From assembly GCA_963565915.1 (NCBI GenBank), contig OY751486.1, positions 2,232,001-2,296,000 on the forward strand: a DNA stretch of 64,000 nucleotides. The letters are read 5' to 3'. Each line of letters starts with the position of its first letter. The stretch's first letter is position 1. This document shows positions 30,668 through 41,822 of the stretch, piece by piece. The position numbers and the translations under genes were made by a program. The stretch is from Entoloma clypeatum. Its lineage: Eukaryota > Basidiomycota > Agaricomycetes > Agaricales > Entolomataceae. The notes under the pieces were generated by a model. It was not told where the DNA came from. It searched no databases and saw only the letters and a program-made list of their open reading frames with translations.

Positions 30668-31284
30668 CAGTGTTGGCCAGTTAATCACTTTTGGCGGTTA
30701 GTTAAAGGCAATTAACCGGTTATAGTTACCCATCAGTAACTCAGTCAAATAACTGATAACTGCACATGAGTATGTCATCAGACTCTTACCATATCGGGAT
30801 GAATACGGCGTGAGTGCGTTATGAAATACAGAAGTTGTACAGAAGTGTCCTTGAACAGAATCTGGATGCTCTTGGTTGTCAGTGTGCCCTTGAAGAAACC
30901 AGAGCTGCGGGAGAGGTAAGTCCTGCGATGCATTTCAAAGATAAACCACTCACCTTCACACAGAAACGCGCCCTGGATCCCATAAAAATTCTCAATGCAT
31001 TTGTTCTTCCGAGAACCCCTGATCCCCCATTGATTCTAATCGCGCGGCGCATTCTGAGCGTCGCCGCGAACTCAGCATCCTGCGAGCATCTGTTTAGCAT
31101 TTTCATTAACACTTTGACCAAACTTCGAAACCGACTTGGCACAAATTCCATGGTAGCACTTGCAGAGCTGCGAATGTTCATCAAGGACGAGCACCAGCGG
31201 AATTCGACTTCGCAAAAACGGCTGAGGCGCCACTTTGGTCACCGAACTCAGGCGCAGACTCAATCAAGGGAGCAACGAAGGTGA
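30668..31284 (+). mobile_element. hAT element remnant (5' terminus plus transposase end)
   Basis: CAGTGTTGGCC at 30668 resembles hAT terminal inverted repeats, and GGTTAGTTAAAGGCAATTAACCGG follows. The transposase C-terminus starts only 146 bp later, so most of the element is deleted. No matching 3' terminus is found downstream. Confidence 0.5.
30814..31284 (+). pseudogene. hAT transposase C-terminal dimerisation domain
   Basis: A frame of 156 residues ends with ILIARRILSVAANSASCEHL, LFSIFINTLTKLRNRLGT and MVALAELRMFIKDEHQ, the conserved C-terminal dimerisation block of hAT transposases (the A-N-S-A-S-C-E-R-L-F-S type, here EHLFS). The N-terminal zinc finger and the DDE catalytic parts are absent, and the start shown is only the first ATG-like codon of the frame. 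A fragment, perhaps a deleted hAT copy. Confidence 0.8.
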
Positions 31285-32205
31285 TTATATAACCCCTTAT
31301 CCAGAATCAGATACCGAAAATGTTTTCTAGAGCGCACGCCAAGTGGACATACCGAGACAAATGAATTCCGTGCGCAGCCTCGCCATCATGAAAGAGCACC
31401 TCGCCCCAGAAACATTTGCCATCATCCCGACCCTCCGCTCCCCGACACTGCACCACTCACACGACTTCGACTACAAGAACTACCTCAAATCACTCACGTT
31501 CCGAGTCCCCGCCCGATTTCTACTGGGGTTCAGGTCCAAGTTCACGACCTTGGTTGAACCGGACTGTGGCCAGTCTAGCAACCAACAACTCGTTTACTCT
31601 GCCCCCAAATATCTGACTTCCCTCCTCCCCTCAGCCCGGTACCTCCGAGTCCTTCTTCCTCGGTCACCGCTTTCAATATTCTCTGGTTCACAGTCCCGTC
31701 AAGTTTGCCTTCTTGGACGCTTGACGCGACTTCACGCGTGACGAGAGCGGCGCGCCATTCTAGGGGCAGCACTACCCCCGCTGGGGCGTCCTGTGGTGAA
31801 TCCGATTCCGAGATGAAGAAAGCTGGGGACCCGTTAGTTGCGACACAAGTGGGGGATATGATCCGTGGTTTGCCTGATGGGCGCGATTTGGCGGGAGTGT
31901 TATACGTGCCCCTCTGCCTATTGGTAAGTCCCGTCCATTCAAGGGCATTGAATTGACGCGGGTAAATAACTCGCATGTGCCATAGTATCTATTGACAACG
32001 CTCGAGTCTGCCCTCACGGACGCTTTTTCCAAGTTGTTGGGACTCCTGACCCCACGACGGCAGGAACCAGAAGCAGACTTGCTCCGTCCCGCCATCGCCA
32101 ACATATGCCGAGCGATCCCGTCAAATGCCATTGGACGGAGTGACGCCCTCGGCTTTACAGCCTGGGAACTTGAGAGGTGCTGTTTCTCTCCCTTCCTCTA
32201 GCGCG
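31285..32205 (+). other. Unassigned region with possible gene fragment
   Basis: Several moderate frames occur. One reading has PLVATQVGDMIRGLPDGRDL up to about 31921, a possible intron (GTAAGT at 31924 to CATAG at 31984), then ALTDAFSKLLGLLTPRRQEP and DALGFTAWELER to the stop at 32199-32201. The phrase reads like a real exon pair, but I do not recognise it and no convincing start is seen. Confidence 0.3.
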
Positions 32206-32922
32206 GGACAGATCTGCATCTAATATTGATTAGTCCGGGCCGAGACTCGGACGCACTTTAGGAACGCACAAAGTTGGAGCCAACATACCAAACAAAGGTG
32301 AGGGATATCTCTCTTAACCTGTGTGCATATGTTCAAAGGTGCTCCAAGGAGAGTATAAGGTCCGTGCAAGTCGTTCAGAGTAGTAGATTTAGCTAATGAT
32401 CAGATTGACCGCTTTGCAATCACACTGTCCACAAGTTCTTGCGTGCGACTTGAAGGGAAGCTCTTCTGATCGATAGTGTCAATCATGATTGGCGGTACGT
32501 ACTGGCACTGATCCCATCCATCTCAAGTGAGTTGTCAACTTGTCTGTCAACTTTTGGCGAGTTCGACCCTGGCACATGCGTTTGCCTCTCCTCAAACCTT
32601 TTTCCTATTGCGCCTGATGTAGATTCCACACCCCGTTGCAGTTGCAGTGATTGGCTCCCCATGCCACAAATTGTGCTATCGAATCAGGGAAGGAAGATCC
32701 AGAGGCTATCTGAAGATATATATAATGTATTGGCCTATGGCGTCCGATCTTGTCACCTCCTTCGGCACCTTCTTTGATGGGCGCTGGCTGTCCGCGCCGC
32801 TGCCGTAACATTATCTGCTATGCATCTATCTCGTCTGACAATTTGTCTGCTCATCTCGTAGCCCCTCCCTTGCACTATAAAACCCAGAGGAACTTGGCGG
32901 TTTTAACCAGCCCCTCGTCGAA
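32206..32922. other. Intergenic, nothing recognised
   Basis: No supported gene. The final part, GCACTATAAAACC at about 32871-32883, is a good TATA-type element roughly 45 bp upstream of the nuclease start codon. Confidence 0.5.
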
Positions 32923-33907
32923 ATGTTTCAAGCCAAGGTTGCCCTCCTACTTATCCCTTTCATCGCCACAGTCCAAGGAGCTTACCTGGGCGTTTTCTAC
33001 ACGATCTGTGAAGAATGTGTCAATGGTCAATACACTCCCCGTGCTCGTAAGCCTCTGCGCCACTTTGCTTGACCTATTGTTTAATTTGTGTTAGGTGGCG
33101 TTTGCAGCAACATCTGCTTCTCTGTAGTGTCAGGGCTGCGGCCCGATCGATTGACTATCTCAAGCAGTCGCGCTGAAGATCTCGGGTGCAGGTGAACTCC
33201 TCCCTCCCTCCCACATGCCGAATATCCGCTTAGAATCTCGTAGTGCGTGTCGCAACCGCAGTCCCTGTGGCACGAGCTGCACCCTTGCGGCCAACTACAA
33301 GAGAACCGGAGACACCTGTAAGTTTATCGATTCTATTTTCCTTCCGTTTATGAATTGAATAAATTGTTGTGAAGGTGACGAGTATCCCTTTGCTTCGACT
33401 TTGGAGAGCGGACGCCGTTCCGGTACCCCCGCCGTCCTGCGCTGCGTACCTAGGACGGAAAATTCCAGCGGTGGCAGCCAATACCAAACCTTCAAGGCGG
33501 GCCATTCCGTCGGTGACACTTTCGATGCGGGAATCAGCTTCTACCATTCGATCGGTCTCAAATTCTGCAACCCATTCAGCGGTACGAATGATGGGACAGA
33601 ATTTCGCTACTTTGGAGGCGGGATTGCCAACTACCATGATGCTCGCGATCTTGTCGTCAGCAATGCCAGGTTCGTGGCAGCGGAGGCCGGGAACGCCACC
33701 ATCGCTGTGATCCCGTCCGTGTACAAGACAAACCACGGTGATCTCTTCATTGCATTCAAGCAGCTGGACGTAGGCACGGCGACGTGGAACGAGAGGGATG
33801 GGTGGGGCAAAATCACGGAGAAAGTGCATGACAACGCGTTCATTTATGATGAAGAGTATCAGAAGTCGAATCCCGTTGACAAACGGGCGTCATGCCCTTC
33901 CAACTAG
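32923..33907 (+). CDS. Secreted NucA/NucB-type deoxyribonuclease-like protein
   Basis: Four exons join in frame to 234 residues: 32923-33046, 33095-33191, 33244-33317 and 33375-33907. The second intron could also end at 33232, but that acceptor gives a stop. The N-terminus MFQAKVALLLIPFIATVQG is a clear signal peptide. Cysteine-rich exons 2 and 3 (RNRSPCGTSCTLAANYKRTG) lead into CDEYPFAST (residues about 58-66), the signature of the NucA/NucB deoxyribonuclease family known from Bacillus, followed by RCVPRTENSS. The C-terminal half is less familiar. An extracellular DNase for nutrient scavenging or defence is a fair inference, not shown. A TATA box lies 45 bp upstream. Confidence 0.75.
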
Positions 33908-34378
33908 TGCTGATTTCTCCCTTATCACAAACACAATTCCTGGTATATACTGTATTTAAATCATTGACACGTCAGCCATCTGACTACTATCAGATGTCAT
34001 TTTGCGGAATTACACTTTGTCAAGTTGGACTTTTGCAAAATGCGACCACCCTTCCTCACTCCTGGAACCAGTCATTTTCGTGACTGTCAAGTAGCTCGAC
34101 GGCGTCCAACTAACCAAAACAGCTCGGACAAGGCCAGTGGACTCCTCCACGTCCGCCTTTCACTGAGCATTGTCTACAAACGGGAGAGAAGGACTGGCAA
34201 CTTGTGGAGTTCGGCTACGGAACGCTTTGCGTTGCAACATGCTCAAGAACCGAACCGAGGCCAGACTACAAGAAATTCTATTTTGCAAACAAAGCACAGT
34301 TAACATGCTGCTGCTTCTGATCGACGTTTTCCTGATGACGTTTGGTCGCAGCCCCCGAATTTCCCCAGAAGAAGAGCA
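33908..34378. other. Intergenic between convergent genes
   Basis: No gene recognised. The flanking nuclease gene and the HNH gene converge here. Confidence 0.5.
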
Positions 34379-35656
34379 TCACGTCATCTTCACTTCATCC
34401 CACTTCGCTTGAACTTCTAATTCTACTACTTCTCCCCTCCTGACTGCTCCAGTCCCTGCCGCAGCTTCCGCCCTTGTTCTGGCGCCAGTTCCTGCTCTAG
34501 CTTTGGAAAAGGCCTGGGCGGCTTCACGCATAAGAATCGCAACGGTCCGATCATGGCTGCCCTGCGCCGGACCAGTTGGAGCCGGCTTGGGTGGCTGACG
34601 ATCCTTGGCATGGTTCTGAAGGGCCTCAACACCATGCCCCCAATTCTTGACGGCGGCAGCGCCATAGTTATAGTGCAGTAGCAGATCTGATGGTTTTGGC
34701 TTCCGGGTATTCGTGCGGAATGCGGCATCGCCATTGTGGGGTATTGCGGACAAGGATAACTGATGTGGAGGCACAAGCCACTGCAGCGTATATCGAGCAG
34801 TAGGATAAGTGGTTCCTTGGGGTAGTTGGCGATTGGCGCGAGGGGGGATGTCATTGCATTTGAGTACGTGGTTTGGTGTCTGTGGTCATGACCACATAAA
34901 TATTAGACAGAGAAACCATGAGTAGATATATATAAAGGACCTTGAGAACGACGACCTTGCGTGGGTCAAATAGGCGATGTATCGAGCCACTTGCAAACAC
35001 GGCATTTCTAATATCGTTGATGTCGTTCAAGGTATTTGTGTTCTCGCCGTAGTGTGGACGATTTTCAATGATAAGTCTCAGCCACTGAAATATGTAATGG
35101 AAGGATCAAAGATGAGAATTGTACGACGTACTTCAGAACCCCGCTTGTATGGGATAATATGTAGACCCTCGCCGGCATCTGGTAGAAGTCCTGTCCATAC
35201 ACAACAACTATCTTGCTCTAGTAACTTGGTGCGAAAATCATCCCGAGTCACTGTTGTTTCCGAAGACACGTTTGTCCTCAATCGTATGATTTCAGGGTCA
35301 ATGGCGTTGGTTCGGAGGTCATCACAAGACGGACAACATGTATAATTGTTTCGTGATAACAAGGATGGCATCGTCAAAAACATACCTATATGATCTGCGA
35401 CATAACAATATGTCTCTTCATTATCTATCCCTTCTTCATCTTCATCTTCGAGGTCCAACTCATCGCCATCACGTTCGAGAGTCAGCGTGCCTTCCTTGCC
35501 AAGGATACACCATCCGAGAAAAATGAGGTATTTTCTTGGATTCAAGCACAAACCATTGATGAGCTCTGTGGGTATGTCCAGATAGAAATTGTCACCGGGG
35601 AGCAAAACGAGCCGAACATGATTGGGCAAAACGGAAGTGGAAGAATCAGAAGACAT
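34379..35656 (-). CDS. HNH-nuclease domain protein
   Basis: Three exons on the minus strand (35132-35656, 34941-35084, 34379-34879) join in frame to 389 residues; introns are 35085-35131 and 34880-34940, the latter with an unusual GTCCTT donor. Exon 1 ends in RDDFRTKLLEQDSCCVWTG and LHIIPYKRGSE; exon 2 opens WLRLIIENRPHYGE and has DINDIRNAVFASGSIHRLFD. The Cys-x-x-Thr-Gly, His-Ile-x-Pro, Asn and His positions match the HNH_2-type proteins expanded in Agaricomycetes. The C-terminal third is Ala/Arg-rich and low in complexity. Natural role and substrate are unknown; nuclease activity is inferred from the motif only. Confidence 0.8.
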
Positions 35657-36870
35657 TGTGCCAGTGGTACACGATAGTCAGTGTCAGGAAGCTGGCGCAG
35701 CGCTGATCGATAAACAAGTCAACGCCGTTCCACATCGATGGCTCTTCTTTCTGCCTACGCCAACACCTCGCTTTGGGACACGAGGACGAGGAATCAGCCT
35801 CGTCCCACTCGATGGACACGCGGCGACGAGGCTCGTCGGAGAGCACGTCTGTTTCAGCGACAAAGGTTCGTCGCCTATTTCCGCTAACATGACGGCTGTC
35901 TATGCCGTCGTCCTCTGCTCATCTCTATGGACTGTAGGTCATCCATTCCACGCCAACAAAACCCCCATTCTCACCAAACGACCGAATGAGTTCCCTCGCT
36001 CGGTACTCCTACGGATCGGAGGCGGTCTGTAAAGCTCGACTCCGTTGCTTGTCGACCGACGGCGACGGCGCTTCGTCGCCCGTGAATCCCGTCCGGCCCA
36101 ACGACCCTGCCACACCAACGAATACGGTTCGCTGTTCGTCACCGCTCCCAGCCATACCGAAGACGAACCTTCGTCTTCGGCATCCATACCTCGTCACTGC
36201 GAGGCCTCCCTTATGCCTTGCAGGAGTTCTCCTGCATGCCAACCATCGTCGTTTGGTTTTTCCATCTCACGAGATGGACGACGATCATTCGTCCATCGTC
36301 TCCGTTCTCCATACCTCGCCTTCGGACGAGGGACTCCACCAACATCTCAGAACATGGAGGGCACTTTCCGTGTCCCTGCTGCTTTCGCAGTCGTTTTTTA
36401 ACGACTTTTTTTTCCGGGTTTCTGAACCACATGTTCCTCATCGCGACGAACGTCCTTTGCGATTGGAGGGGCGTCTTCTCGACGTCCCGACCTTCTTTTC
36501 CTTCCACTGCGACGACGGTGTTTACGCCGGCGTCCTTCCATGTTCTCGTGATTGTCATTACCACTGTCCTTGGGAGAGGGGGAACAAGGTTACTCTTCGT
36601 TCTTGATGTACCCCCAGGCCCGCACAGGTTTCCTTTCCATTCTCAAGATCTTCCCTCAAGGCCTGGTGGGTCTATTCCTGGATGCTCCATATATATATTC
36701 TCAAAGTGTCTCGTCACATAGGCAGAGCACGAGAGGCTGTAGAAGTCATCCTCATAGCATGTGCTACCTACAAGGTCAGGCTGAGCAGATGTTTATGCAG
36801 ACAACAAGGCTGCAAGCCGAAATTGGCGATGTTGAAGGGGGGGGGGAAGGTAGCTTGTGCCTTTTTCAAC
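35657..36870. other. Gene-free stretch dense in CGTC/GACG hairpins
   Basis: Between about 35750 and 36600 many short perfect inverted repeats occur: GGACGAGG/CCTCGTCC near 35785, CGACGAG/CTCGTCG near 35823, GGCGACG/CGTCGCC near 36061, an 11-bp stem at 36157-36180 (CCGAAGACGAA/TTCGTCTTCGG), GATGGACGA/TCGTCCATC near 36272, and AGTCGTT/AACGACT near 36390. Open frames in this stretch show no domains. The remainder to 36870 has no recognisable gene. Confidence 0.6.
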
Positions 36871-37107
36871 TCATTCTATCTCTCTTCTGACTTTGGTGTC
36901 GTCCAGATACATGCGAACGTAGTCCTCTCCCAAGGTCATGCATCGTTGTAACTTGTTTGTCGGGATTGCGGACGCGTACTTTGAGACGGGGTTATACGCA
37001 GAGCCAATATCAATACAATATATGAGGTGCTCCGTGCAGGCGCAGCCGTGAGTGAAACCTTGGTTGATCGACTCCAATAGAGACTCACCAGCGAGGTGAA
37101 TAGACAA
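36871..37107 (-). CDS. Short hypothetical frame
   Basis: Seventy-eight residues (HLAGESLLESINQGFTHGCA, then AYNPVSKYASAIPTNKLQRC and DDTKVRREIE) with protein-like composition but no recognised family. It may be an exon of a larger gene or a relic. No start, splice or promoter evidence decides. Confidence 0.25.
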   Translation of the reverse strand: MSIHLAGESLLESINQGFTHGCACTEHLIYCIDIGSAYNPVSKYASAIPTNKLQRCMTLGEDYVRMYLDDTKVRREIE

Positions 37108-37112
37108 GCAGG

Positions 37113-37709
37113 ATGTACCTCCTACTCCAAACGCCTGCTTTTCTACGAATGTTGGACGGAGGGAAGGAGGCTGCTGGAGTTTACGACCATAGTCAGTTAT
37201 TCCGCAGAATCATTCCCGTTCGCTGGTATCACCTTATTGATTGGAGTGAGACTCGGAGACCCGTCCTTCAACGAGGTGAAGATGAAGCTCGCTGAGATCC
37301 TAAGTGGAAGGCCGTTCTTTTTGTGTTGGGTCATGCTCACGGAGCTGACGAGATGCAGGCTGTGGCGTTCCTTGCTATCACAACATCGGAAGCTTCGCGG
37401 GAACGATCCCAAAGATATGGGGAAGGTGGAACACGGCTTTGGGTGGGCATTCCATCAATTGGGTAAGAAACTTCAAACGTGTGCTCGCATGTGGTATAGA
37501 CACTATGAACGCGTGCTGGAGCTTGCGGAGGCGCAGACGAACGAAGTGATCAGTTTTTGCTTGACTTCGACATTGTCATGGATGAGGCAATGAATGAACG
37601 CTGCTTAGGGATTCCACCAAAAAGCCTGGAACTACCCATCGACGACGGATCGGAACGAGTATGTCGATTGAGAAGAGGACTCAAACAAGCAGGGACTGGA
37701 ACGAATTGA
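37113..37709 (+). pseudogene. Hypothetical gene fragment, plus strand
   Basis: The frame from 37113 reads FLRMLDGGKEAAGVYDHSQL and IIPVRWYHLIDWSETRRP, then a stop. Farther on, VLFVLGHAHGADEMQAVAFL leads to a plausible intron (GTAAGA at about 37464 to TGCGGAG at 37530) and a last exon, GADERSDQFLLDFDIVMDEA to LRRGLKQAGTGTN, stopping at 37707-37709. The pieces look like one gene with either an unresolved intron or damage near 37290. Family not recognised. Confidence 0.35.
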
Positions 37710-37780
37710 ATTTACGTGCCTCAAAACCGACTACTGCTGTTACATCCGACGAAATCATAAGTCTAGTTATCCATAAGAAT

Positions 37781-38645
37781 CTAAGAGGTGGCAACACCAT
37801 ATGGTGACCCATCTGCATTGACGCGTTCGACGATCTGGCCATCGCCATGGTCATCATCCCCCCAAGTACGAGTTCCAATCTCCACTTCAGAAAACGTTTG
37901 AATGATGGTTCCGTGACTAGTTCTGTACAAATAGACAGCCTGTGTGGGTGGCTCGCTGGGCAGTGACGCCGGGACTGCGTTGTCTAGCTCGTCGGGTGCC
38001 AAAATACCATCTGGGTCATCCTCTGCCATCTCCTGATACGCGGACAAGGGTTTCCAGCCATCATGGATAAGGGCTGGAATTTGGACCAAGTGAGAGATAT
38101 GGGCCTAACAAATATATATATATCGGCGGCTTCCTCCGATAGATCAGAATTTAAAGACTCACTTTGAAATGGCCAATGACAAGGCCCGGTAAAGTGGTAC
38201 GACTGAGAGCGGCAGTCTTGATCTGCTCATTGGTGAATTTCGGCTCCGTTTCTGCATCCGGCTCATCCTCGTCGACAGAATGCTCATACCATCGCGGGCT
38301 CAGCCCGACAATCAGGCCCCAATTGTCCTTGAGGGCATCTGCGTCGTTGATGACCACGAAAGCTCCGGTACAGACGGGAGAATCAATGCCGTCATTGCGT
38401 CGTCGACGATCGGGGTCGATATAGACTCCGTAACGATACGCAAGCCAGACCGCCAGCTCGTCGATGGAGCGTCCGGAGAAACTGCGGCCTTCATCATCAG
38501 TGGAGATGACGCGAAGGGTGTTGGTGGTTTCTCTGGTCGCTTCGGCAGCAGCTTTGATTCTGGCGATGTGGTGAGGAGTGTGTGGGACAGTGACGAATAA
38601 CGCGACTTCAGAGGCGATGAACTTGTCGACGCAAAGGGGTACCAT
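37781..38645 (-). CDS. Hypothetical protein, two exons
   Basis: Exons 38163-38645 and 37781-38104 join over a 58-bp intron (GTGAGT...GTTAG) to 268 residues. Exon 1 begins MVPLCVDKFIASEVALFVTV and includes GAFVVINDADALKDNWGLIV, a possible alpha/beta fold. Exon 2 begins AHISHLVQIPALIHDGWKPL and ends GSPYGVATS. I do not recognise the family. Its start lies 141 bp from the flavoenzyme gene on the other strand, so the two may share a promoter region. Confidence 0.6.
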
Positions 38646-38786
38646 TGTAGTGGTGCGGAGGAGAGTCGGACATACCAGCGTCGGACATACGAGCGTGTGT
38701 ATGTACGGCAGTGATGATTCATCGTTATCATCTGATCAAGAAAGCCCAAAGATGTGTCGTCATCGTCATCGTCATCGTCTACTACG
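38646..38786. promoter_or_regulatory. Shared divergent promoter region
   Basis: Only 141 bp separate two divergent start codons. It contains a tandem CGTCGGACATAC-type repeat (near 38666 and 38680) and a CATCGT microsatellite (about 38758-38780). That this controls both genes is inference from the spacing. Confidence 0.45.
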
Positions 38787-40926
38787 ATGGCACTCAATGG
38801 CTGGCACCCTGGCGAGCGCGCCGTGCACACCAAGCTCGGTCACGACGACGACTACTCTACCATGAATCTTTTCCACCTCATCAATGGCGACCTCGCAGAT
38901 GACCAGGTGCTTCTCTACACACGCATGTCCCCGTTTGTCCCTATCGTCACCCTCGACGAGACAGGTCGGCCTTGGAGCTCCGTTCTGGCGGGGGAGAACG
39001 GGGACATGGGGTTCGTAAGGAACCCGCGATATAGCGTGCTGCAATTCAGTGCGAAGGCATGGCCTGGCGATCCGATCCTCGACAATCTGGAGAAGGGGTT
39101 CATGTCACCGAGCGGGGAAGCCAGCGCTGCGAACACCTTGGTCGCTGGAATTGGTTTGGATCTTTCGACCAGGAAGCGGGAGAAATTTGCTGGACGGGTA
39201 GCCAAGTATGAGAAGACTGGAGACATTTTGAATATCGACGTTTTCGTGAATCAAGCTATTGGGTGTGTTGCGTTTAGGCTAGTAAATGTTTTGTATAAGA
39301 ACTCACATCGTCCAGAAACTGTCCCAAATACATTGTCTCGCGCAGCCTAGAGCCGCACCCCAACACCCACCCAACCATCCTCCACGAAAATCGACACCTC
39401 TCACCGACGGACCGTCTTCCAGAGGACGTCATCGCGTTCATCCTCAACTCTGACACCGCCTTCCTAGGCACCTTCTACCAAGCACCTCCCAGCGAAGCCG
39501 AGCGTTTCCCGTCCCACCTTGGCTTCAACGAACGCTCGGGGCACACCGGCTTCATCCGCATCATGCCTTCAGACGGGCGGACCCTCGTCATCCCCGACTA
39601 TTCAGGTGATTTGTGCGCCACACCAACCCCTCTGACTGACTCATCTCCACTTTCACAGGCAACCGCATCATGACTTCTCTTGGCAATATCGAAGCCACTC
39701 CCGTCGCCTCCCTCACATTCATCTCCTACACCACCGGCTCCATCCTCTACGTCACTGGCTCCGCCCTCAACCACTACCCGCCCTCCTCCTACTCCATCAT
39801 GCCCTTCCAGCACACGCTAACCACCGTCCACACCACGGGGTATATCTTCGTGCAGGATGCTCTTCCCCTACGCCAATACCCCCTCACCCCAGACGGGGAA
39901 ACGCACAGCCCTTACTCCCCGCCCATCCGCTATCTCGCCGAAGAGGCAAAAGCCATGGGCATGTCGCTTTTCCCCAACACACACAACGTCTCGGCGCTCC
40001 TGACAAGCATCAACGTGCACGACCCCAGCATCGCGACCTTCACCTGGGAGTCCTCCGAAGACCTCGCCATAAAACCCGGCCAAGCCGTCATACTGAACTT
40101 TGAACCCCTCCTCGGTCCCCAAAAGTATGTGCACATGGCGCCCTTCAAACCCACCTCGTTAAACGACGATCGCCTCAGGACGTGGACCGTCTCCTCCTTC
40201 TCTCCGTCGTCGGCGTCCCCTGACGGCACCCCTCGCACGCGCACATTCTCCCTCACGATCCGCGAAAAGCCCGGCGGAAGCGTCACAGGCGCCCTCTTCG
40301 CCATCACACGTAAGCTTATCCAGGCCCGCCCCACATTGCTCAAGGACGCACGAGAGATGGGGCTCAAAGTCGGGGTCGTGGGTGTGACGGGGGCCTTTTT
40401 CCTTCCCGAGGTTGATAAAGTCGCCGGGACTCAAGAGATAAGCTGCGCCGGAGATGTCGATGTCGTCGTCGTCAGGAAGTTCCTCTGGATCGCCGGCGGT
40501 ATCGGTATCACGCCCTTCCTGGGCATGCTCAACGGCCTCAAGACCAACTCTGGGCCGGGAGATCCAAATAAGTGCAGATATGACATCGCTCTCGTCCTAT
40601 CCACTCGCGAACCGGACGTGTTGATCCCCCTCATCTCCTCCGCCCTGTCCTCCCTCCCCATCCCACATGTCGACGTCCGCCTCTCCTTGGACGTCTTCTC
40701 GCACAATCCAATCCCCCACCTCGACCTTGGAAACGTCGTCCTCCGGACACACACGGGGCGTGTGACGGATGTCATACTAACGGAGCACCTGGCGGCAAAT
40801 GATTACAACGGCAGCAGCACATATGTCTGCGGACCGCCGGAATTCGAAAAGACCGTTATGAGCGCCCTTGGAGCTGTTGCTGGTGTCGATTTGAGTGCAG
40901 TGAGGAGGGAAGAATTCGCGTATTAG
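38787..40926 (+). CDS. PNPOx-like/ferredoxin-reductase-like flavoprotein
   Basis: Three exons (38787-39262, 39316-39605, 39659-40926) join in frame to 677 residues; start ATG 38787 is preferred over the upstream Ser-coding run. The N-terminal half (RMSPFVPIVTLDETGRPWSS, EKFAGRVAKYE, NCPKYIVSRSL, LGFNERSGHTGFIRI) looks like a split-barrel, pyridoxamine-phosphate-oxidase-type FMN domain. The C-terminal half is an FAD/NAD(P)-binding reductase: RTWTVSSFSP near residue 430, FLWIAGGIGITPFLGML near 530 and CGPPEFEKTV near 646. No 2Fe-2S cysteine cluster is seen at the C-terminus. Such fusions exist in fungi; the substrate is unknown. Likely cytosolic, as no signal peptide is visible. Confidence 0.8.
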
Positions 40927-41270
40927 TAGAACTATGCTTGGTTTTGTGTCGAACAATATCAGAAATGAATACATAGCTTGCTTGCTGTTCTAGCAAAACC
41001 GCACAAGTGTTTGGCCCCATGTCGCGCTTAGTCCCATACAGTAGGTCATGAGGGATTTCCAGACCGTCGATGTCGAGAGGGAGGTCGCCTCGACGGAAGA
41101 CAAAGAAGAAGAAAAAAGCACATAGTGTTCTGCATACGTGACATGATATCGTGACTGTCACGCTTCTGGCACTCTTGTCATATGCCGAGAGACTCCGCGC
41201 CGTTCATTCTCGACTGGCAGCGACGCCTGCGAGCTATTCCTCGCGCCAACCAATAGTGTCAGGCTCTTGG
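40927..41270. other. Intergenic, nothing recognised
   Basis: No supported gene in this 3' flank of the flavoprotein gene. Confidence 0.4.
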
Positions 41271-41599
41271 ATCTAGAAAATGGGAGTGGTTGCCAGCATC
41301 TGAAGCAAAGCGTGCATATCATAACGCAGAGAATTGAGAATCTCTCGATTGACATCGCCGTGCCAATGCGTAAAAAACGGCACCGTGACGCCAGCGCGCC
41401 GCGAAACTTTCTCGGCAGACACACTGGCACGCACTGGATAGGGATTCAAAACGGGTATAACAATTATAGATGTTGTGGACATACACAGATTTTTTAAATA
41501 ACTTCGGGGGCTCACAGGATGCTGATATCGATGGATCGTTCTGCACTGAAGACGGTTGGTTGAACTTGGTTCCAAACTGGGGATAAATTCCGAACTCAA
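41271..41599 (-). CDS. Small hypothetical protein
   Basis: A 108-residue frame reads MSSEFIPSLEPSSTNRLQCR, and, toward the C-terminus, GVTVPFFTHWHGDVNREILN and LRYDMHALLQMLATTPIF. The C-terminal part looks like a genuine protein segment. A CCTGTGAGCCCC...TGTG stretch within it could be an intron, so the exact structure is uncertain. No family recognised. Confidence 0.3.
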
Positions 41600-41715
41600 T
41601 AGGCCGCCAATTTATTCGGATGCCAGCTGCTCATGGTGATCATTGGCCTCAGGGGTCCCATGCGGAAGGGAAGTCATCTTGACAGGTAAAAAAAAATTGC
41701 ATATGTCTTTTCTGA

Positions 41716-41822
41716 TGATGAGAGTGGGATTCGAACCCACGCCCTTTCGGACCAGATGAAATGAGTGGTTACCACCCTGGTCTTCCTTAGTCTGGCGCCC
41801 TAGACCGCTCGGCCATCTCACC
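41716..41822 (-). tRNA. tRNA-Leu (AAG) with intron
   Basis: Read on the minus strand it begins GGTGAGATGGCCGAGCGGTC, with acceptor pairing to TCTCATC and discriminator A. The anticodon stem CCAGA/TCTGG encloses CT-AAG-G, then an intron of about 27 nt, then A. The AAG anticodon reads CUU leucine codons. A type-II variable arm (TCCGAAAGGGC) and GGTTCGAATC T-loop follow. Confidence 0.92.

Noticed and set aside
35986..36606. 206-residue frame in the hairpin stretch
   Set aside because: No domain and it overlaps other frames of similar length; likely due to palindromic GC-rich words.
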